Part shown: piece after piece, positions 8,890 to 19,763 of the stretch
How the letters are laid out: each line of letters starts with the position of its first letter
How positions within the stretch are numbered: the stretch's first letter is position 1
Source of the DNA: Azospira oryzae
Lineage (GTDB): Bacteria > Pseudomonadota > Gammaproteobacteria > Burkholderiales > Rhodocyclaceae
Reading direction: 5' to 3'
Assembly: GCF_004217225.1 (NCBI RefSeq)
Contig: NZ_SHKM01000001.1
Location: 434,001 to 498,000 of the forward strand
DNA: 64,000 nt
Program-made: the position numbers and the translations under genes
The notes under the pieces: generated by a model
What the model was told of the DNA's origin: nothing
What the model saw: the letters and a program-made list of their open reading frames with translations, nothing else
Databases searched by the model: none

Positions 8890-8899
8890 GTAAGGAAGG

Positions 8900-8916
8900 G
8901 GCGCCACCATGGCGCC
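8900..8916 (+). other. Hairpin in the sdhE-gltA gap
   Basis: GGCGCC at 8900-8905 pairs with GGCGCC at 8911-8916. It is followed by an A-run, not a T-run, so it is not a standard terminator for the plus strand. gltA may therefore be co-transcribed with sdh. Confidence 0.35.
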
Positions 8917-8969
8917 TCGTCCTTCGCTAAAAAAGTAGTGATGACAACCACCACCACAGGGGCTGCAAA

Positions 8970-10265
8970 ATGAGCGAACGCAAGGCTACTCTCAATATCG
9001 AAGGCCAAGGGCCGGTCGATTTCCCGATCATGTCTCCCACCCACGGCAACGACTGTATCGACATTCGTACCCTGGGCGGCAAAACCGGTCTCTTCACCTA
9101 CGATTCCGGCTTCCTGTCCACTGCCAGCTGCAAATCCAAGATTACCTTCATCGATGGCGACAAGGGCGAGCTGCTGTACCGTGGCTATCCCATCGAGCAA
9201 CTGGCCGAAAACTGCAACTTCCTGGAAGTTGCCTACCTGCTGAAGAACGGCGAACTGCCGAACGCTTCCCAGAAGACCGCTTTCGAAGACACCATCAAGA
9301 ACCACACCATGGTGCACGAACAGCTGGCCAAGTTCTTCAGCGGCTTCCGCCGCGACGCCCACCCCATGGCCGTGATGGTCGGTGTGGTCGGTGCCCTGTC
9401 CGCCTTCTACCATGAAGCCATGGACTTCTCCGATGCCGAGCATCGCAGCATCAGCTTCAACCGCATCATCGCCAAGATGCCCACCATCGTTGCCATGGCC
9501 TACAAGTACACGACCGGTCAGCCGTTCATGTACCCGCGCAACGACCTGGACTACACCGCCAACTTCATGCACATGATGTTCGGCACCCCCTGCGAGACCT
9601 ACAAGCCGAACCCCGTGCTGGTCCGTGCCCTGGACATCATCTTCACCCTGCACGCCGACCACGAGCAGAACGCCTCCACCTCCACCGTGCGTCTGGCCGG
9701 CTCCTCCGGTGCCAACCCCTTTGCCTGCATCTCCGCCGGTATCGCCTGCCTGTGGGGCCCTGCCCACGGCGGCGCCAATGAAGCCTGCCTGCAGATGCTG
9801 GAAGAGATCGGCGACGTCTCCCGCGTCGGCGAATACATCGCCCGCGCCAAGGACAAGAACGACTCCTTCAAGCTGATGGGCTTCGGTCACCGCGTCTACA
9901 AGAACTTCGACCCCCGCGCCAAGCTGATGCGCCAGGTGTGCAACGACGTTCTGAAGGAACTGGGCCTGGAAAACGATCGCCTGTTCAAGCTGGCCATGGA
10001 ACTGGAAAAGATCGCCCTGGAAGATCCGTACTTCGTCGAGAAGAAGCTCTACCCGAACGTGGACTTCTACTCCGGCATCGTGCAGAAGGCCCTCGGTATC
10101 CCCACTTCCATGTTCACCTGCATCTTCGCCCTGGCTCGTACCGTGGGCTGGATGACCCAGTGGGAAGAGATGATCACCGATCCGGAATACAAGATCGGTC
10201 GTCCGCGTCAGCTGTACATCGGCGCCGCCAAGCGCGACGTCGCGCCGCTGGCCAGCCGTAAGTAA
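8970..10265 (+). CDS. gltA: Citrate synthase (type II, hexameric class)
   Basis: 431 residues, the size of the Gram-negative NADH-sensitive citrate synthase. Active-site features are the His in [10 protein letters not shown], the His in [14 protein letters not shown], and the Asp in DFYSGIV. It condenses acetyl-CoA with oxaloacetate, the first TCA step. It lies 80 nt after sdhE with no clear terminator between, and ends at a strong terminator. Confidence 0.97.
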   Translation: MSERKATLNIEGQGPVDFPIMSPTHGNDCIDIRTLGGKTGLFTYDSGFLSTASCKSKITFIDGDKGELLYRGYPIEQLAENCNFLEVAYLLKNGELPNASQKTAFEDTIKNHTMVHEQLAKFFSGFRRDAHPMAVMVGVVGALSAFYHEAMDFSDAEHRSISFNRIIAKMPTIVAMAYKYTTGQPFMYPRNDLDYTANFMHMMFGTPCETYKPNPVLVRALDIIFTLHADHEQNASTSTVRLAGSSGANPFACISAGIACLWGPAHGGANEACLQMLEEIGDVSRVGEYIARAKDKNDSFKLMGFGHRVYKNFDPRAKLMRQVCNDVLKELGLENDRLFKLAMELEKIALEDPYFVEKKLYPNVDFYSGIVQKALGIPTSMFTCIFALARTVGWMTQWEEMITDPEYKIGRPRQLYIGAAKRDVAPLASRK

Positions 10266-10276
10266 GACGAGAAAAG

Positions 10277-10300
10277 GGGCGGCGTGGCCGCCCTTTTTTT
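10277..10300 (+). terminator. Intrinsic terminator after gltA
   Basis: GGGCGGC at 10277-10283 pairs with GCCGCCC at 10287-10293 around a 3-nt loop, followed by seven T residues. It separates the sdh-gltA unit from sucAB. Confidence 0.92.
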
Positions 10301-10378
10301 CAATGGTCGGCGGAAAATTCGCCGATTGCAGTGAGAGACAGACGTTCCAACAATAAAACCACACCACAGGTGATTGCC

Positions 10379-13201
10379 ATGATGATGCAAAACTTCGGCA
10401 CCTCCTACCTCTTCGGCGGCAATGCCCCGTTCGTGGAGGAGCTGTACGAGAACTACCTCGACAATCCCGCGTCCGTTCCCGACGAATGGCGCGAATACTT
10501 CGACAAGCTGGCCCAGCAGCCGGGTGCCGCTGCCCGCGATGTTCCCCACTTCCCCGTGATCGCCGCCTTTGCCGAACAGGGCAAGCGGGGTCCGGTGCGT
10601 ACCGTGGTGGCCGCCGGTGACGACAAGAAGCAGGTTGCCGTCCTGCAGTTGATCAATGCCTACCGCTTCCTGGGCAACCGCTGGGCCAATCTGGACCCGC
10701 TCAAGCGCCAGGAACGCCCCGAAATCCAGGAACTGGAGCCGTCCTTCTACGGCTTCACGCCCGCCGACCTGAACGAGCCCTTCAATACCGGCTCCTTCCA
10801 GTTCGGCGCCGATCGCGCTCCCCTGGGCCAGATCATCGAGGCGCTGAAGGAAACCTACTGCGGTTCCATCGGCGTCGAATACATGTATATGAGCGACATT
10901 GCCCAGAAGCGCTGGCTGCAGGAGCGCCTGGAACCCAGCCGCGGCAATGGCAACTACACGCCCGAGCGCAAGAAGCGCCTGCTCGACCGCCTGACCGTGG
11001 CCGAGACCCTGGAACGCTACCTGCACACCCGCTACGTGGGTCAGAAGCGCTTCTCCCTGGAAGGCGGCGAGTCCCTCATCGTCGCCATGGACGAAGTGAT
11101 CCGCACCGGCGCCGCCACCGGCGTCCAGGAAATCGTCATCGGCATGGCCCACCGCGGCCGCCTCAACGTGCTGGTGAACACCCTGGGCAAGGCGCCCAAG
11201 ATGCTGTTCGACGAGTTCGAAGGCAAGAAGGCCCAGGATCTGTCCTCCGGCGACGTGAAGTACCACATGGGCTTCTCCTCCGACGTGTCCACCGACCATG
11301 GTCCGGTGCACCTGACCCTGGCCTTCAACCCCTCCCACCTGGAAATCGTGAACCCGGTGGTGGAAGGTTCCGTCTATGCCCGCCAGCGTCGTCGCGGCGG
11401 TGACGATGCGGCCAAGGCCCAGATCCTGCCCGTCCTGATCCACGGCGATGCCGCCGTTGCCGGCCAGGGTGTGAACCAGGAAATGCTGAACTTCTCCCAG
11501 ACCCGCGGCTACGGCACCGGCGGCACGGTGCACGTCGTGGTGAACAACCAGATCGGCTTCACCACCTCCGATCCCCGGGACTACCGTTCCTCCCTGTACT
11601 GCTCCGACATCTTCAAGATGGTCGAAGCCCCGATCTTCCACGTCAATGGCGACGATCCGGAAGCCGTGGCCCTGGTCACCCAGCTGGCCCTGGAATTCCG
11701 TCAGACCTTCAAGAAGGACGTGGTCATCGACATCATCTGTTTCCGCAAGCTCGGCCACAACGAGCAGGACGAGCCGATGGTGACCCAGCCCCTGATGTAC
11801 AAGAAGATCCAGGCCCACCCCGGCACCCGCAAGCTGTATGCGGACAAGCTGGTGGCCCAGGGCGTGCTCTCTGCCGACGGTCCCGACCAGATCATCAAGG
11901 ACTTCCGCGCCGCCCTGGACCAGGGCAAGCTGCTGTCCGACCCCGTGCTGTCCAACTACAAGCGTCAGCACGCCAACGACTGGGCGCCCTACACCAACAA
12001 GAAGTACACCGAGCTCGGCAACACCAAGGTGCCGAAGAAGGAACTGCAGCGTCTGGCCAAGCGCCTGACTGCCATTCCCGAAAACTTCACCATGCACTCC
12101 CGCGTCAAGAAGATCATCGAAGACCGGGCCCAGATGGGTGAGGGCAAGCTGCCGGTGGACTGGGGCATGGCCGAGAACCTGGCCTACGCCACCCTGCTGG
12201 CCCAGGGCTACGGCGTGCGCATCTCCGGCGAGGACGTGGGTCGCGGCACCTTCTTCCACCGTCACGGTGTGCTGCACGACCAGAACCGGGAAAAGTGGGA
12301 CGCCGGTTCCTACATCCCCCTGGCCAACCTGCAGGAAGACCAGGGCAATTTCCAGAGCTTCGACTCCGTGCTGTCCGAAGAGGCCGTGCTGGCCTTCGAA
12401 TACGGCTACGCCACCGCCGAGCCCAATGAGCTGGTGGTGTGGGAAGGCCAGTTCGGCGACTTCGCCAACGGCGCCCAGGTGGTGATCGACCAGTTCCTCT
12501 GCTCCGGCGAGGCCAAGTGGGGTCGTGCCTGCGGTCTGACCCTGCTGCTGCCCCACGGCTACGAAGGCCAGGGTCCGGAGCACTCCTCCGCCCGCCTGGA
12601 ACGCTACATGCAGCTCTCCGCCGAGTTCAACTGGGAAGTCTGCTACCCCTCCAACGCCGCCCAGATCTTCCACCTGCTGCGTCGCCAGATGGTGCGCAAG
12701 CAGCGCAAGCCCCTGGTGGTGATGACGCCCAAGTCCCTGCTGCGCAACCCCAGCGCTTCCTGCTCCCTGGACGAGCTGGCCAACGGCACCTTCCAGACCA
12801 TCATCGGCGAAACCGAGAAGCTGGAAGCGAAGAAGGTCACCCGTGTCATCGCCTGCGCCGGCAAGGTCTATTACGACCTGGTGGCCGCCCGCAAGGAACG
12901 CAAGCTGGAGAACATCGCCATCCTGCGCGTCGAGCAGCTGTATCCGTTCGACGACAAGCGCTTCGATGAGGAACTGTCCAAGTTCCCCAACGCCAAGGAA
13001 CTGGTGTGGTGCCAGGAAGAGCCCCTGAACCAGGGTGCCTGGTACGCCAAGGCTCACCGCCTGCAAGTCGCCCTGAAGAAGGGTCAGACCCTGCACGTGG
13101 TGGCCCGTCCTGCTGCTGCTGCGCCGGCCGTGGGTTACCTGGCCAAGCACGTGGAGCAACAAAAAGCCCTGCTGGAAGAAGCACTGGGCAAACTGAACTA
13201 A
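10379..13201 (+). CDS. sucA: 2-Oxoglutarate dehydrogenase E1 component
   Basis: 940 residues, normal for thiamine-diphosphate E1o. The N-terminus MMMQNFGTSYLFGGNAPFVEELYE is typical of the beta/gammaproteobacterial enzyme. ThDP-domain landmarks include GMAHRGRLNVLVN, the FNPSHLEIVNPVVEGSV stretch (17 residues) and RKLGHNEQDEP; the C-terminal part has HGYEGQGPEHSSARLER. It decarboxylates 2-oxoglutarate and succinylates the E2 lipoyl group. The first of three consecutive ATGs (10379) is chosen because ACAGG lies 8 nt upstream. It is followed by sucB after 27 nt. Confidence 0.96.
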   Translation: MMMQNFGTSYLFGGNAPFVEELYENYLDNPASVPDEWREYFDKLAQQPGAAARDVPHFPVIAAFAEQGKRGPVRTVVAAGDDKKQVAVLQLINAYRFLGNRWANLDPLKRQERPEIQELEPSFYGFTPADLNEPFNTGSFQFGADRAPLGQIIEALKETYCGSIGVEYMYMSDIAQKRWLQERLEPSRGNGNYTPERKKRLLDRLTVAETLERYLHTRYVGQKRFSLEGGESLIVAMDEVIRTGAATGVQEIVIGMAHRGRLNVLVNTLGKAPKMLFDEFEGKKAQDLSSGDVKYHMGFSSDVSTDHGPVHLTLAFNPSHLEIVNPVVEGSVYARQRRRGGDDAAKAQILPVLIHGDAAVAGQGVNQEMLNFSQTRGYGTGGTVHVVVNNQIGFTTSDPRDYRSSLYCSDIFKMVEAPIFHVNGDDPEAVALVTQLALEFRQTFKKDVVIDIICFRKLGHNEQDEPMVTQPLMYKKIQAHPGTRKLYADKLVAQGVLSADGPDQIIKDFRAALDQGKLLSDPVLSNYKRQHANDWAPYTNKKYTELGNTKVPKKELQRLAKRLTAIPENFTMHSRVKKIIEDRAQMGEGKLPVDWGMAENLAYATLLAQGYGVRISGEDVGRGTFFHRHGVLHDQNREKWDAGSYIPLANLQEDQGNFQSFDSVLSEEAVLAFEYGYATAEPNELVVWEGQFGDFANGAQVVIDQFLCSGEAKWGRACGLTLLLPHGYEGQGPEHSSARLERYMQLSAEFNWEVCYPSNAAQIFHLLRRQMVRKQRKPLVVMTPKSLLRNPSASCSLDELANGTFQTIIGETEKLEAKKVTRVIACAGKVYYDLVAARKERKLENIAILRVEQLYPFDDKRFDEELSKFPNAKELVWCQEEPLNQGAWYAKAHRLQVALKKGQTLHVVARPAAAAPAVGYLAKHVEQQKALLEEALGKLN

Positions 13202-13228
13202 AACCGAGAGACAAAGGAAACGTAGATC

Positions 13229-14437
13229 ATGATTATCGACGTCAAAGTCCCGCAACTGTCCGAATCCGTTGCCGAAGCCACCCTGGTGTCCTGGCACAAG
13301 AAGGCAGGCGAAGCTGTCAGCCGCGATGAGAACCTCATCGATATCGAAACCGACAAGGTGGTCCTGGAACTGCCCGCTCCCGATGCCGGCGTGATCGTCA
13401 AGATCATCAAGGGCGACGGCGACACCGTGGTTTCCGGTGAAGTCATCGCCCAGATCGACACCGAAGCCAAGGCTGCCGCCGGCGCCGCTCCGGCTGCCGC
13501 CGCTGCTCCCGCCGCTGCCGCTCCGGCCCCGGTGGCAGCTGCCGCTGCTCCGGCTGCTGCTGCCGGCACCGCCAGCCCCGCCGCCCGCAAGATCCTGGAC
13601 GAGAAGGGCATCGCTGCCGCCGACGTCTCCGGCACCGGCCGTGGTGGCCGTGTCACCAAGGAAGACGCCGTGGGCGCCCAAGCCAAGGCCGCCGCGCCCG
13701 CCGTGGCTGCCCCTGCCGTGTCCATCCCCCTGGGTGACCGTCCCGAGCAGCGCGTTCCCATGACCCGCCTGCGCGCCCGCATCGCCGAGCGCCTGCTGCA
13801 GTCCAAGAACGAAAACGCCATCCTCACCACCTTCAACGAAGTGAACATGGCCCCGGTCATGGCCCTGCGCAAGCAGTACGGCGACAAGTTCGAGAAGGAA
13901 CATGGCGTGCGTCTGGGCTTCATGGGCTTCTTCGTCAAGGCCGCCGTGGCTGCCCTGAAGAAGTACCCGATCCTGAACGCCTCCGTCGATGGCAACGACA
14001 TCGTCTATCACGGCTACATCGACATCGGTATCGCCGTGGGCTCCCCCCGCGGTCTGGTGGTGCCCATCCTGCGTGATGCCGACCAGATGTCCATCGCCGA
14101 CATCGAGAAGAAGATTGCCGAATACGGCCAGAAGGCCAAGGACGGCAAGATCTCCATCGAAGAACTGACCGGTGGCACCTTCTCCATCTCCAACGGCGGC
14201 GTGTTCGGCTCCATGCTCTCCACCCCCATCATCAACCCGCCCCAGTCCGCGATCCTCGGCATCCATGCCACCAAGGACCGCGCCGTGGTCGAGAACGGTC
14301 AAGTGGTGGTGCGCCCCATCAACTACCTGGCCATGTCCTACGACCACCGCATCATCGACGGCCGCGAAGCCGTGCTGGGTCTGGTGACCATGAAGGAAGC
14401 CCTGGAAGATCCCGCCCGCCTGCTGCTCGGCGTTTAA
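13229..14437 (+). CDS. sucB: 2-Oxoglutarate dehydrogenase E2, dihydrolipoyl succinyltransferase
   Basis: 402 residues with the E2 domain order. One lipoyl domain covers about 1-77, with lipoyl-Lys43 in [10 protein letters not shown]. An Ala/Pro-rich swinging linker covers about 80-110. The E3/E1-binding domain (about 115-150) shows [13 protein letters not shown] and [14 protein letters not shown]. The catalytic core (about 170-402) carries the active-site His in [13 protein letters not shown]. It transfers the succinyl group to CoA. It is in an operon with sucA and is followed by an unusual hairpin before lpdA. Confidence 0.96.
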   Translation: MIIDVKVPQLSESVAEATLVSWHKKAGEAVSRDENLIDIETDKVVLELPAPDAGVIVKIIKGDGDTVVSGEVIAQIDTEAKAAAGAAPAAAAAPAAAAPAPVAAAAAPAAAAGTASPAARKILDEKGIAAADVSGTGRGGRVTKEDAVGAQAKAAAPAVAAPAVSIPLGDRPEQRVPMTRLRARIAERLLQSKNENAILTTFNEVNMAPVMALRKQYGDKFEKEHGVRLGFMGFFVKAAVAALKKYPILNASVDGNDIVYHGYIDIGIAVGSPRGLVVPILRDADQMSIADIEKKIAEYGQKAKDGKISIEELTGGTFSISNGGVFGSMLSTPIINPPQSAILGIHATKDRAVVENGQVVVRPINYLAMSYDHRIIDGREAVLGLVTMKEALEDPARLLLGV

Positions 14438-14461
14438 TGCGCATTGACTGACTGATCCAAG

Positions 14462-14508
14462 GAACGCAGAGCCGCGGGGCCACCAGCCTTCGCCCTCTGC
14501 GTTCTTTT
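14462..14508 (+). other. Perfect 10-bp hairpin with short T tract between sucB and lpdA
   Basis: GAACGCAGAG (14462-14471) pairs perfectly with CTCTGCGTTC (14495-14504), leaving a 23-nt loop, and is followed by TTTTC. lpdA starts 21 nt further on. It could be a weak terminator or attenuator that lowers or sets the E3 level, or an mRNA processing or stability element. Confidence 0.55.
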
Positions 14509-14529
14509 CATGAACGAAAGGTTCTGACC

Positions 14530-15954
<1,425 letters not shown>

Positions 15955-15990
15955 GCGGAAGCTATCCGGCCTGCAAGCCCGGTGCAGACA

Positions 15991-16025
15991 AAAAAGGCGA
16001 GGATTATTCCTCGCCTTTTTCTTTT
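15991..16025 (+). terminator. Intrinsic terminator after lpdA
   Basis: A perfect 12-bp stem (15991-16002 with 16009-16020) with a 6-nt loop, rich in A on the 5' arm and T on the 3' arm, followed by further T residues. Confidence 0.93.
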
Positions 16026-16055
16026 TCCGGGGACTGCTAACGACCCGTTGTAGAC

Positions 16056-16086
16056 ATGAATGGCGCAGCGTAAAGCTGCCATTCAT
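16056..16086. repeat. Imperfect inverted repeat downstream of the nuclease gene
   Basis: ATGAATGG at 16056-16063 pairs with CCATTCAT at 16079-16086, with a further GCAGC/GCTGC pair inside. It lies in the 150-nt gap between the lpdA terminator and the nuclease stop codon. Just outside, GCTAACG (16036-16042) recurs in inverted orientation at the other side of the gene (CGTTAGC, 17476-17482). This may mark the edges of an inserted segment. Confidence 0.4.
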
Positions 16087-16173
16087 AGCCTGCCGCTGGC
16101 TAGTCGTACCCGTGCCCTAATTTTCGAGGAGGAAGGTGTATGCACCAACAAAGCTCCCACATCAGTCCTGTCT

Positions 16174-17361
16174 TCATTCACTGTCGGGATGGGGGGCGCG
16201 CAAATCAGCAGGGAAGTGGGCGATGCGACCGTCCTGTATCTGTTCGGGGTAATAGGAGCGACGGTCCCACCGACCGATTGACCCGACCTCGGCAATGAAT
16301 CTCTTGAAAGGACCTCGCGTACCGGATGCGAAAGGTACATAGACGTGTGGGGCTTGGAAGTACTCGTCACCGAGGTCGTCGATGTCCAAGACATCTTCGA
16401 ACGGCACCACGCCGACAACTTCGAACCATGCTTGGTTCATCTCCGGGATCTTGCTCCAGAACTCGTAAATGGCTTGTCGCTTCTCATCATGCCGGTCGCT
16501 GCCCAACCAAGGGTCTTCGTGTATTTGGCTTCTGGCGTCGTTCACAGCCATCGCCGCATCCCACGATTTTCCGTCATCAGAGAGGTACGCGAAATAGCGT
16601 TGCACACAGAACTTAAGCCCATCGTGCGACATCCCCCGGTATGGCCTCACTACCCATAGGGGGCTCTTCCTGAATTCGGCGAGGTTGCCCGCGTTCGGGT
16701 AGTCACTGGCGTCAGGCGAGCGAAGCAGTAGCGACTCACGGGACTGGTCTTTAAGAATGCGGCTGGCCTTCCTCTTCATCACCAACCGGGCTCGTAGCTC
16801 AGCCCGCTGAGAACGTCGGCGGATGGTCAGCGAAACACCGAAATAGGCGAATAAAAGATGGTCGTTTTCGGGGCGGAAAAGGCGGTCTTCGAGCTCAGCC
16901 TTACCCCAGAGGTGCCACTCCGCCAATTCCATCTCTCGGCACCTTCGGGCGAAATCGTCGCGTGCCTTCTTGGAAAAATCGCAGGCCGCCGTGAACACAA
17001 GTCCGTAAAGCTTCTCCTCAGGCCCCAGAACTGTGTCGTCTAGGTACTTGACTAGGGCTTTTGGCCCAATGCTCCTTTCACGCTTGCACTGTATGAGCCA
17101 GAGCCTGTCATCAATTCCCTCGCTGAAGGTCGATTCCTCCTCGACGGTTTCGCCTTCATCAGCTGAAGCAGAGGGTTGAGTCTCCTTGGCGACGATTTCG
17201 TAGCCTCTCGCATCGAACCCATCGTCGCTGCCAGAACGCCCCGTGGCTTCCAGTCGCCGCCAGGGCTTGAACTTGTACGCAAGCTGTCGCACGAGGTCTT
17301 CGAATCTCTTCGGGTCTAGGTCTTCGAAGTGCAGGGGGCCAATTGTGCGAGTGGTGGTCAT
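16174..17361 (-). CDS. Mrr-like PD-(D/E)XK restriction endonuclease family protein
   Basis: 395 residues. The N-terminal third has the Mrr-type nuclease pattern: FEDLVRQLAYKF (helix with the conserved Glu, residues 20-31), GSDDGFDARGYE with Asp47/Asp50, and WLIQCKRERS with Gln91 and Lys93 (the QxK variant). A long charged insert separates the Asp and Lys strands. A motif WHLWGKAELEDRL follows near residue 150, as in many Mrr-like proteins. The C-terminal 200 residues are unrecognised and could give target specificity. No methylase or partner gene is adjacent, so a stand-alone anti-phage or modification-dependent nuclease is possible. It interrupts the usual lpdA-zapE neighbourhood and looks less GC-rich than its surroundings. 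Confidence 0.7.
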   Translation of the reverse strand: MTTTRTIGPLHFEDLDPKRFEDLVRQLAYKFKPWRRLEATGRSGSDDGFDARGYEIVAKETQPSASADEGETVEEESTFSEGIDDRLWLIQCKRERSIGPKALVKYLDDTVLGPEEKLYGLVFTAACDFSKKARDDFARRCREMELAEWHLWGKAELEDRLFRPENDHLLFAYFGVSLTIRRRSQRAELRARLVMKRKASRILKDQSRESLLLRSPDASDYPNAGNLAEFRKSPLWVVRPYRGMSHDGLKFCVQRYFAYLSDDGKSWDAAMAVNDARSQIHEDPWLGSDRHDEKRQAIYEFWSKIPEMNQAWFEVVGVVPFEDVLDIDDLGDEYFQAPHVYVPFASGTRGPFKRFIAEVGSIGRWDRRSYYPEQIQDGRIAHFPADLRAPHPDSE

Positions 17362-17615
17362 GCCGTAAGCGTATCAGGAGAAAGGTTTGCTGGGTATGCG
17401 GGTGCTGTCGGCTTAATAGGATTAACCGTTGCTGGCATGCTCGGGAGCTGACGTCGGCGACAGCCCGGTTGTGGCCGTTAGCTGAAGTTCCTGATCAACG
17501 GCTGGGCCGTCCCCGGCTGATGTTTTAAAATAGCCTCCTTTCCGCGCCGATCCTTTCAGGCTGCCAGGCGCCACAACAACATCGCACCCCCCGAGGTGCT
17601 CCCGACGGATTCCCC

Positions 17616-18731
17616 ATGCCCCACCGTACCCTCAACGTTCCCGAGCGCGGCATGCTCGATGCCTATGAGGCCCTGCTGGCCTCCCGCGGATTCACTGCCG
17701 ATGCGGCCCAGAAGGCGGCGGCCGAGCGGCTGCAGAAGCTCTATTACGAGCTGGTGGCCTTCAAGGCGGCGCGGCGCAACAAGCTCTACAAGATGTTCAA
17801 TTCCCGCCTGGAAGTGCCCCGGGGCGTCTATTTCTGGGGCGGGGTGGGGCGGGGCAAGAGCTTCCTCATGGACTGCTTCTACGATTCCGTGCCCTACAAG
17901 CGCAAGAAGCGCATCCACTTCCACGGCTTCATGCAGCAGGTGCACAAGGACCTGGAAAGCCTCAAGGGCGAGACCGATCCCCTGGCCATCCTGGCCGGGC
18001 GCATTGCAGCCGAGACCCGGGTGCTGTGCTTCGACGAGTTCCACGTCTCCGACATCGCCGACGCCATGATCCTGGGCCGCCTGCTGGAGAAGCTCTTTGC
18101 CAAGGGGGTGGTGCTGGTGATGACCTCCAACTACCCGCCGGAAAACCTCTACCCCAACGGCCTGCAGCGGCAGAACTTCCTGCCCACCATCGCCTTGCTC
18201 AAGCAGCAGCTGGACGTGGTGCAGGTGGAGGCGGGCATCGACTACCGCCTGCGTACCCTGGAGCAGGTGGAGATCTACCACTATCCGGCCGACGACGCGG
18301 CGGAAGCCAAGATGGCCGACTACTTCCGGGAGCTGGCCGGCGGGGAAGGGCAGGCCGGCGGCAGCATCGAGGTGCTAGGCCGGGAGATTCCCGTGCTGCG
18401 CCGCTCCGCCGGGGTGGTGTGGTTCGACTTCCAGGCCCTGTGCGACGGCCCCCGTTCCCAGAACGATTACCTGGAACTGGCCCGGGCCTACCACACGGTG
18501 CTGGTCTCCCGTCTGCCCCGCATGAATTCCACCCAGCGCGACATGGCCCGGCGCTTCACCTGGCTGGTGGATATCTTCTACGACGCCAAGGTCAAATTCA
18601 TTGCCACCGCCGAGTGCGAGCCGGAAGGGCTGTACACCGAGGGCACCCACGCCGGCGAGTTTTTCCGCACCGTCAGCCGCCTGGTGGAAATGCGTTCCCG
18701 GGACTACCTGGCCTTGCCCCATCTGGCTTGA
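17616..18731 (+). CDS. zapE: Cell division ATPase ZapE (AFG1/LACE1 family)
   Basis: 371 residues, standard for ZapE. Walker A is GGVGRGKSFLMD near residue 73, Walker B is LCFDEFHVSD, and later motifs are VVLVMTSNYPPENLYPNGLQ and RFTWLVDIFYDAKVKF. ZapE is an ATPase that destabilises FtsZ filaments at the septum in stress; mitochondrial and bacterial relatives act in protein quality control. The ATG at 17616 starts the conserved region. It normally follows lpdA in related genomes, but here it is separated by the nuclease gene. Confidence 0.92.
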   Translation: MPHRTLNVPERGMLDAYEALLASRGFTADAAQKAAAERLQKLYYELVAFKAARRNKLYKMFNSRLEVPRGVYFWGGVGRGKSFLMDCFYDSVPYKRKKRIHFHGFMQQVHKDLESLKGETDPLAILAGRIAAETRVLCFDEFHVSDIADAMILGRLLEKLFAKGVVLVMTSNYPPENLYPNGLQRQNFLPTIALLKQQLDVVQVEAGIDYRLRTLEQVEIYHYPADDAAEAKMADYFRELAGGEGQAGGSIEVLGREIPVLRRSAGVVWFDFQALCDGPRSQNDYLELARAYHTVLVSRLPRMNSTQRDMARRFTWLVDIFYDAKVKFIATAECEPEGLYTEGTHAGEFFRTVSRLVEMRSRDYLALPHLA

Positions 18732-18799
18732 GTTTTCGGGAGGGCGGGGCGACACTGGTGCCGCCCCTTTCCTGCCGTGCCGATCATTGGAGGTCTGCC

Positions 18800-19705
18800 G
18801 TGAAGCGTCTGCTGCTGGTTCCGTTGCTCGCCCTGGGCCTGTTCCTGGGGATGTTCTCCATGGCCTGGGCCCAGCAGGAAGTGGAGATCGTGCCCCTCAA
18901 GAGCCGCACCGTGGACCAGGTGCTGCCGGTGCTGCAGCCCCTGGTGGAGCCGGGCGGCGCGGTGTCGGGCATGAACAACCAGCTCATCATCAAGGGCAGC
19001 CGGCGCAACCGGGAGCAGCTGAAGCAGGTGCTGGCCTCCATCGACACGCCGCCGCGCATGCTGCGCATCCGGGTCACCCAGAACCGGGACCTGGACAGCC
19101 GGGGCCGGGACGTGGGCGTCTCCGGCAACGTGGGCCTGGGCGGCAATGTGCGCATCATCCAGTCCCCCGGGGCCGCCGGCACCCTCAACGGCAGCGGCAG
19201 CCTCGGCCGTAGCGGCGGCGGCAGCGTGCAGATCCAGCGGGGCGGCTCCAGCGTGACCACGGAGATCGTGGACACCCGCAGCACCCGCAGCAGTTCCGCC
19301 GGGCAGATGGTGCAGGTGATGGAAGGGGGCCGGGCCTTCATCCAGATGGGCCAGTCCGTGCCGGTGCCCCTGCGCCAGGCCGTGCTCGGTCCCAATGGCG
19401 TGGTGGTGACCGAGAGCACGGTGTACCGGGACCTGGGCCAGGGCTTCTATGCCGAGCCCCACCTAGCGGGGGATCGGGTGACCCTGGAAATCAGCCCCCA
19501 GAGCGACACCCCGGGCAGCTACGGCCCCGGCAGCGCCAATATCCAGCGCCTCAGCACCACCGTCTCCGGCCGCCTGGGCGAGTGGATCGCCCTCGGCGGC
19601 ATGGGCCAGGAATCGAGCGGACGGGAGCGGGCCAACAGCACCCTGTCCACCCAGGACGTACGCGACAACCGGACCGTCTGGCTGCTGGTGGAAGAGATCA
19701 AGTAG
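18800..19705 (+). CDS. Exported short secretin-domain-like protein
   Basis: 301 residues starting at GTG 18800, with GGAGG 6 nt upstream. The signal peptide is KRLLLVPLLALGLFLGMFSMAWA. Residues 27-85 look like a secretin N-domain (STN/NolW type): VEIVPLKSRTVDQVLPVLQP, NNQLIIKGSRRNREQLKQVL and SIDTPPRMLRIRV. A Gly/Ser-rich stretch follows. The C-terminal part contains PVPLRQAVLGPNGVVVTEST and a secretin-like end (LEISPQSD, WLLVEEIK). It is much shorter than a pore-forming secretin and no secretion genes surround it, so it may be a periplasmic relative rather than a channel. It lies between zapE and a Lon-type protease. Confidence 0.65.
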   Translation: MKRLLLVPLLALGLFLGMFSMAWAQQEVEIVPLKSRTVDQVLPVLQPLVEPGGAVSGMNNQLIIKGSRRNREQLKQVLASIDTPPRMLRIRVTQNRDLDSRGRDVGVSGNVGLGGNVRIIQSPGAAGTLNGSGSLGRSGGGSVQIQRGGSSVTTEIVDTRSTRSSSAGQMVQVMEGGRAFIQMGQSVPVPLRQAVLGPNGVVVTESTVYRDLGQGFYAEPHLAGDRVTLEISPQSDTPGSYGPGSANIQRLSTTVSGRLGEWIALGGMGQESSGRERANSTLSTQDVRDNRTVWLLVEEIK

Positions 19706-19763
19706 TCCCGGCTTTCCTTTTTTTCCGCAGCCCCGGCGGCGGAACACAACAACCAAGAAGAAC

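Noticed and set aside
10208-14347. Very long open frame (1379 codons) on the minus strand opposite sucA and sucB
   Set aside because: It is a composition shadow of high-GC coding sequence on the plus strand: Gly/His/Val-rich without domains, and it covers conserved sucA/sucB genes.
16021-16173. Possible attC site next to the Mrr-like nuclease
   Set aside because: A GCTAACG word and a stem exist, but the paired R'' core box and the attC arm layout are missing, so it is only reported as a possible relic.
18026-19705. 559-codon frame that would extend the secretin-like gene upstream
   Set aside because: The upstream part overlaps zapE in another frame; the GTG at 18800 has a good ribosome binding site and a signal peptide.
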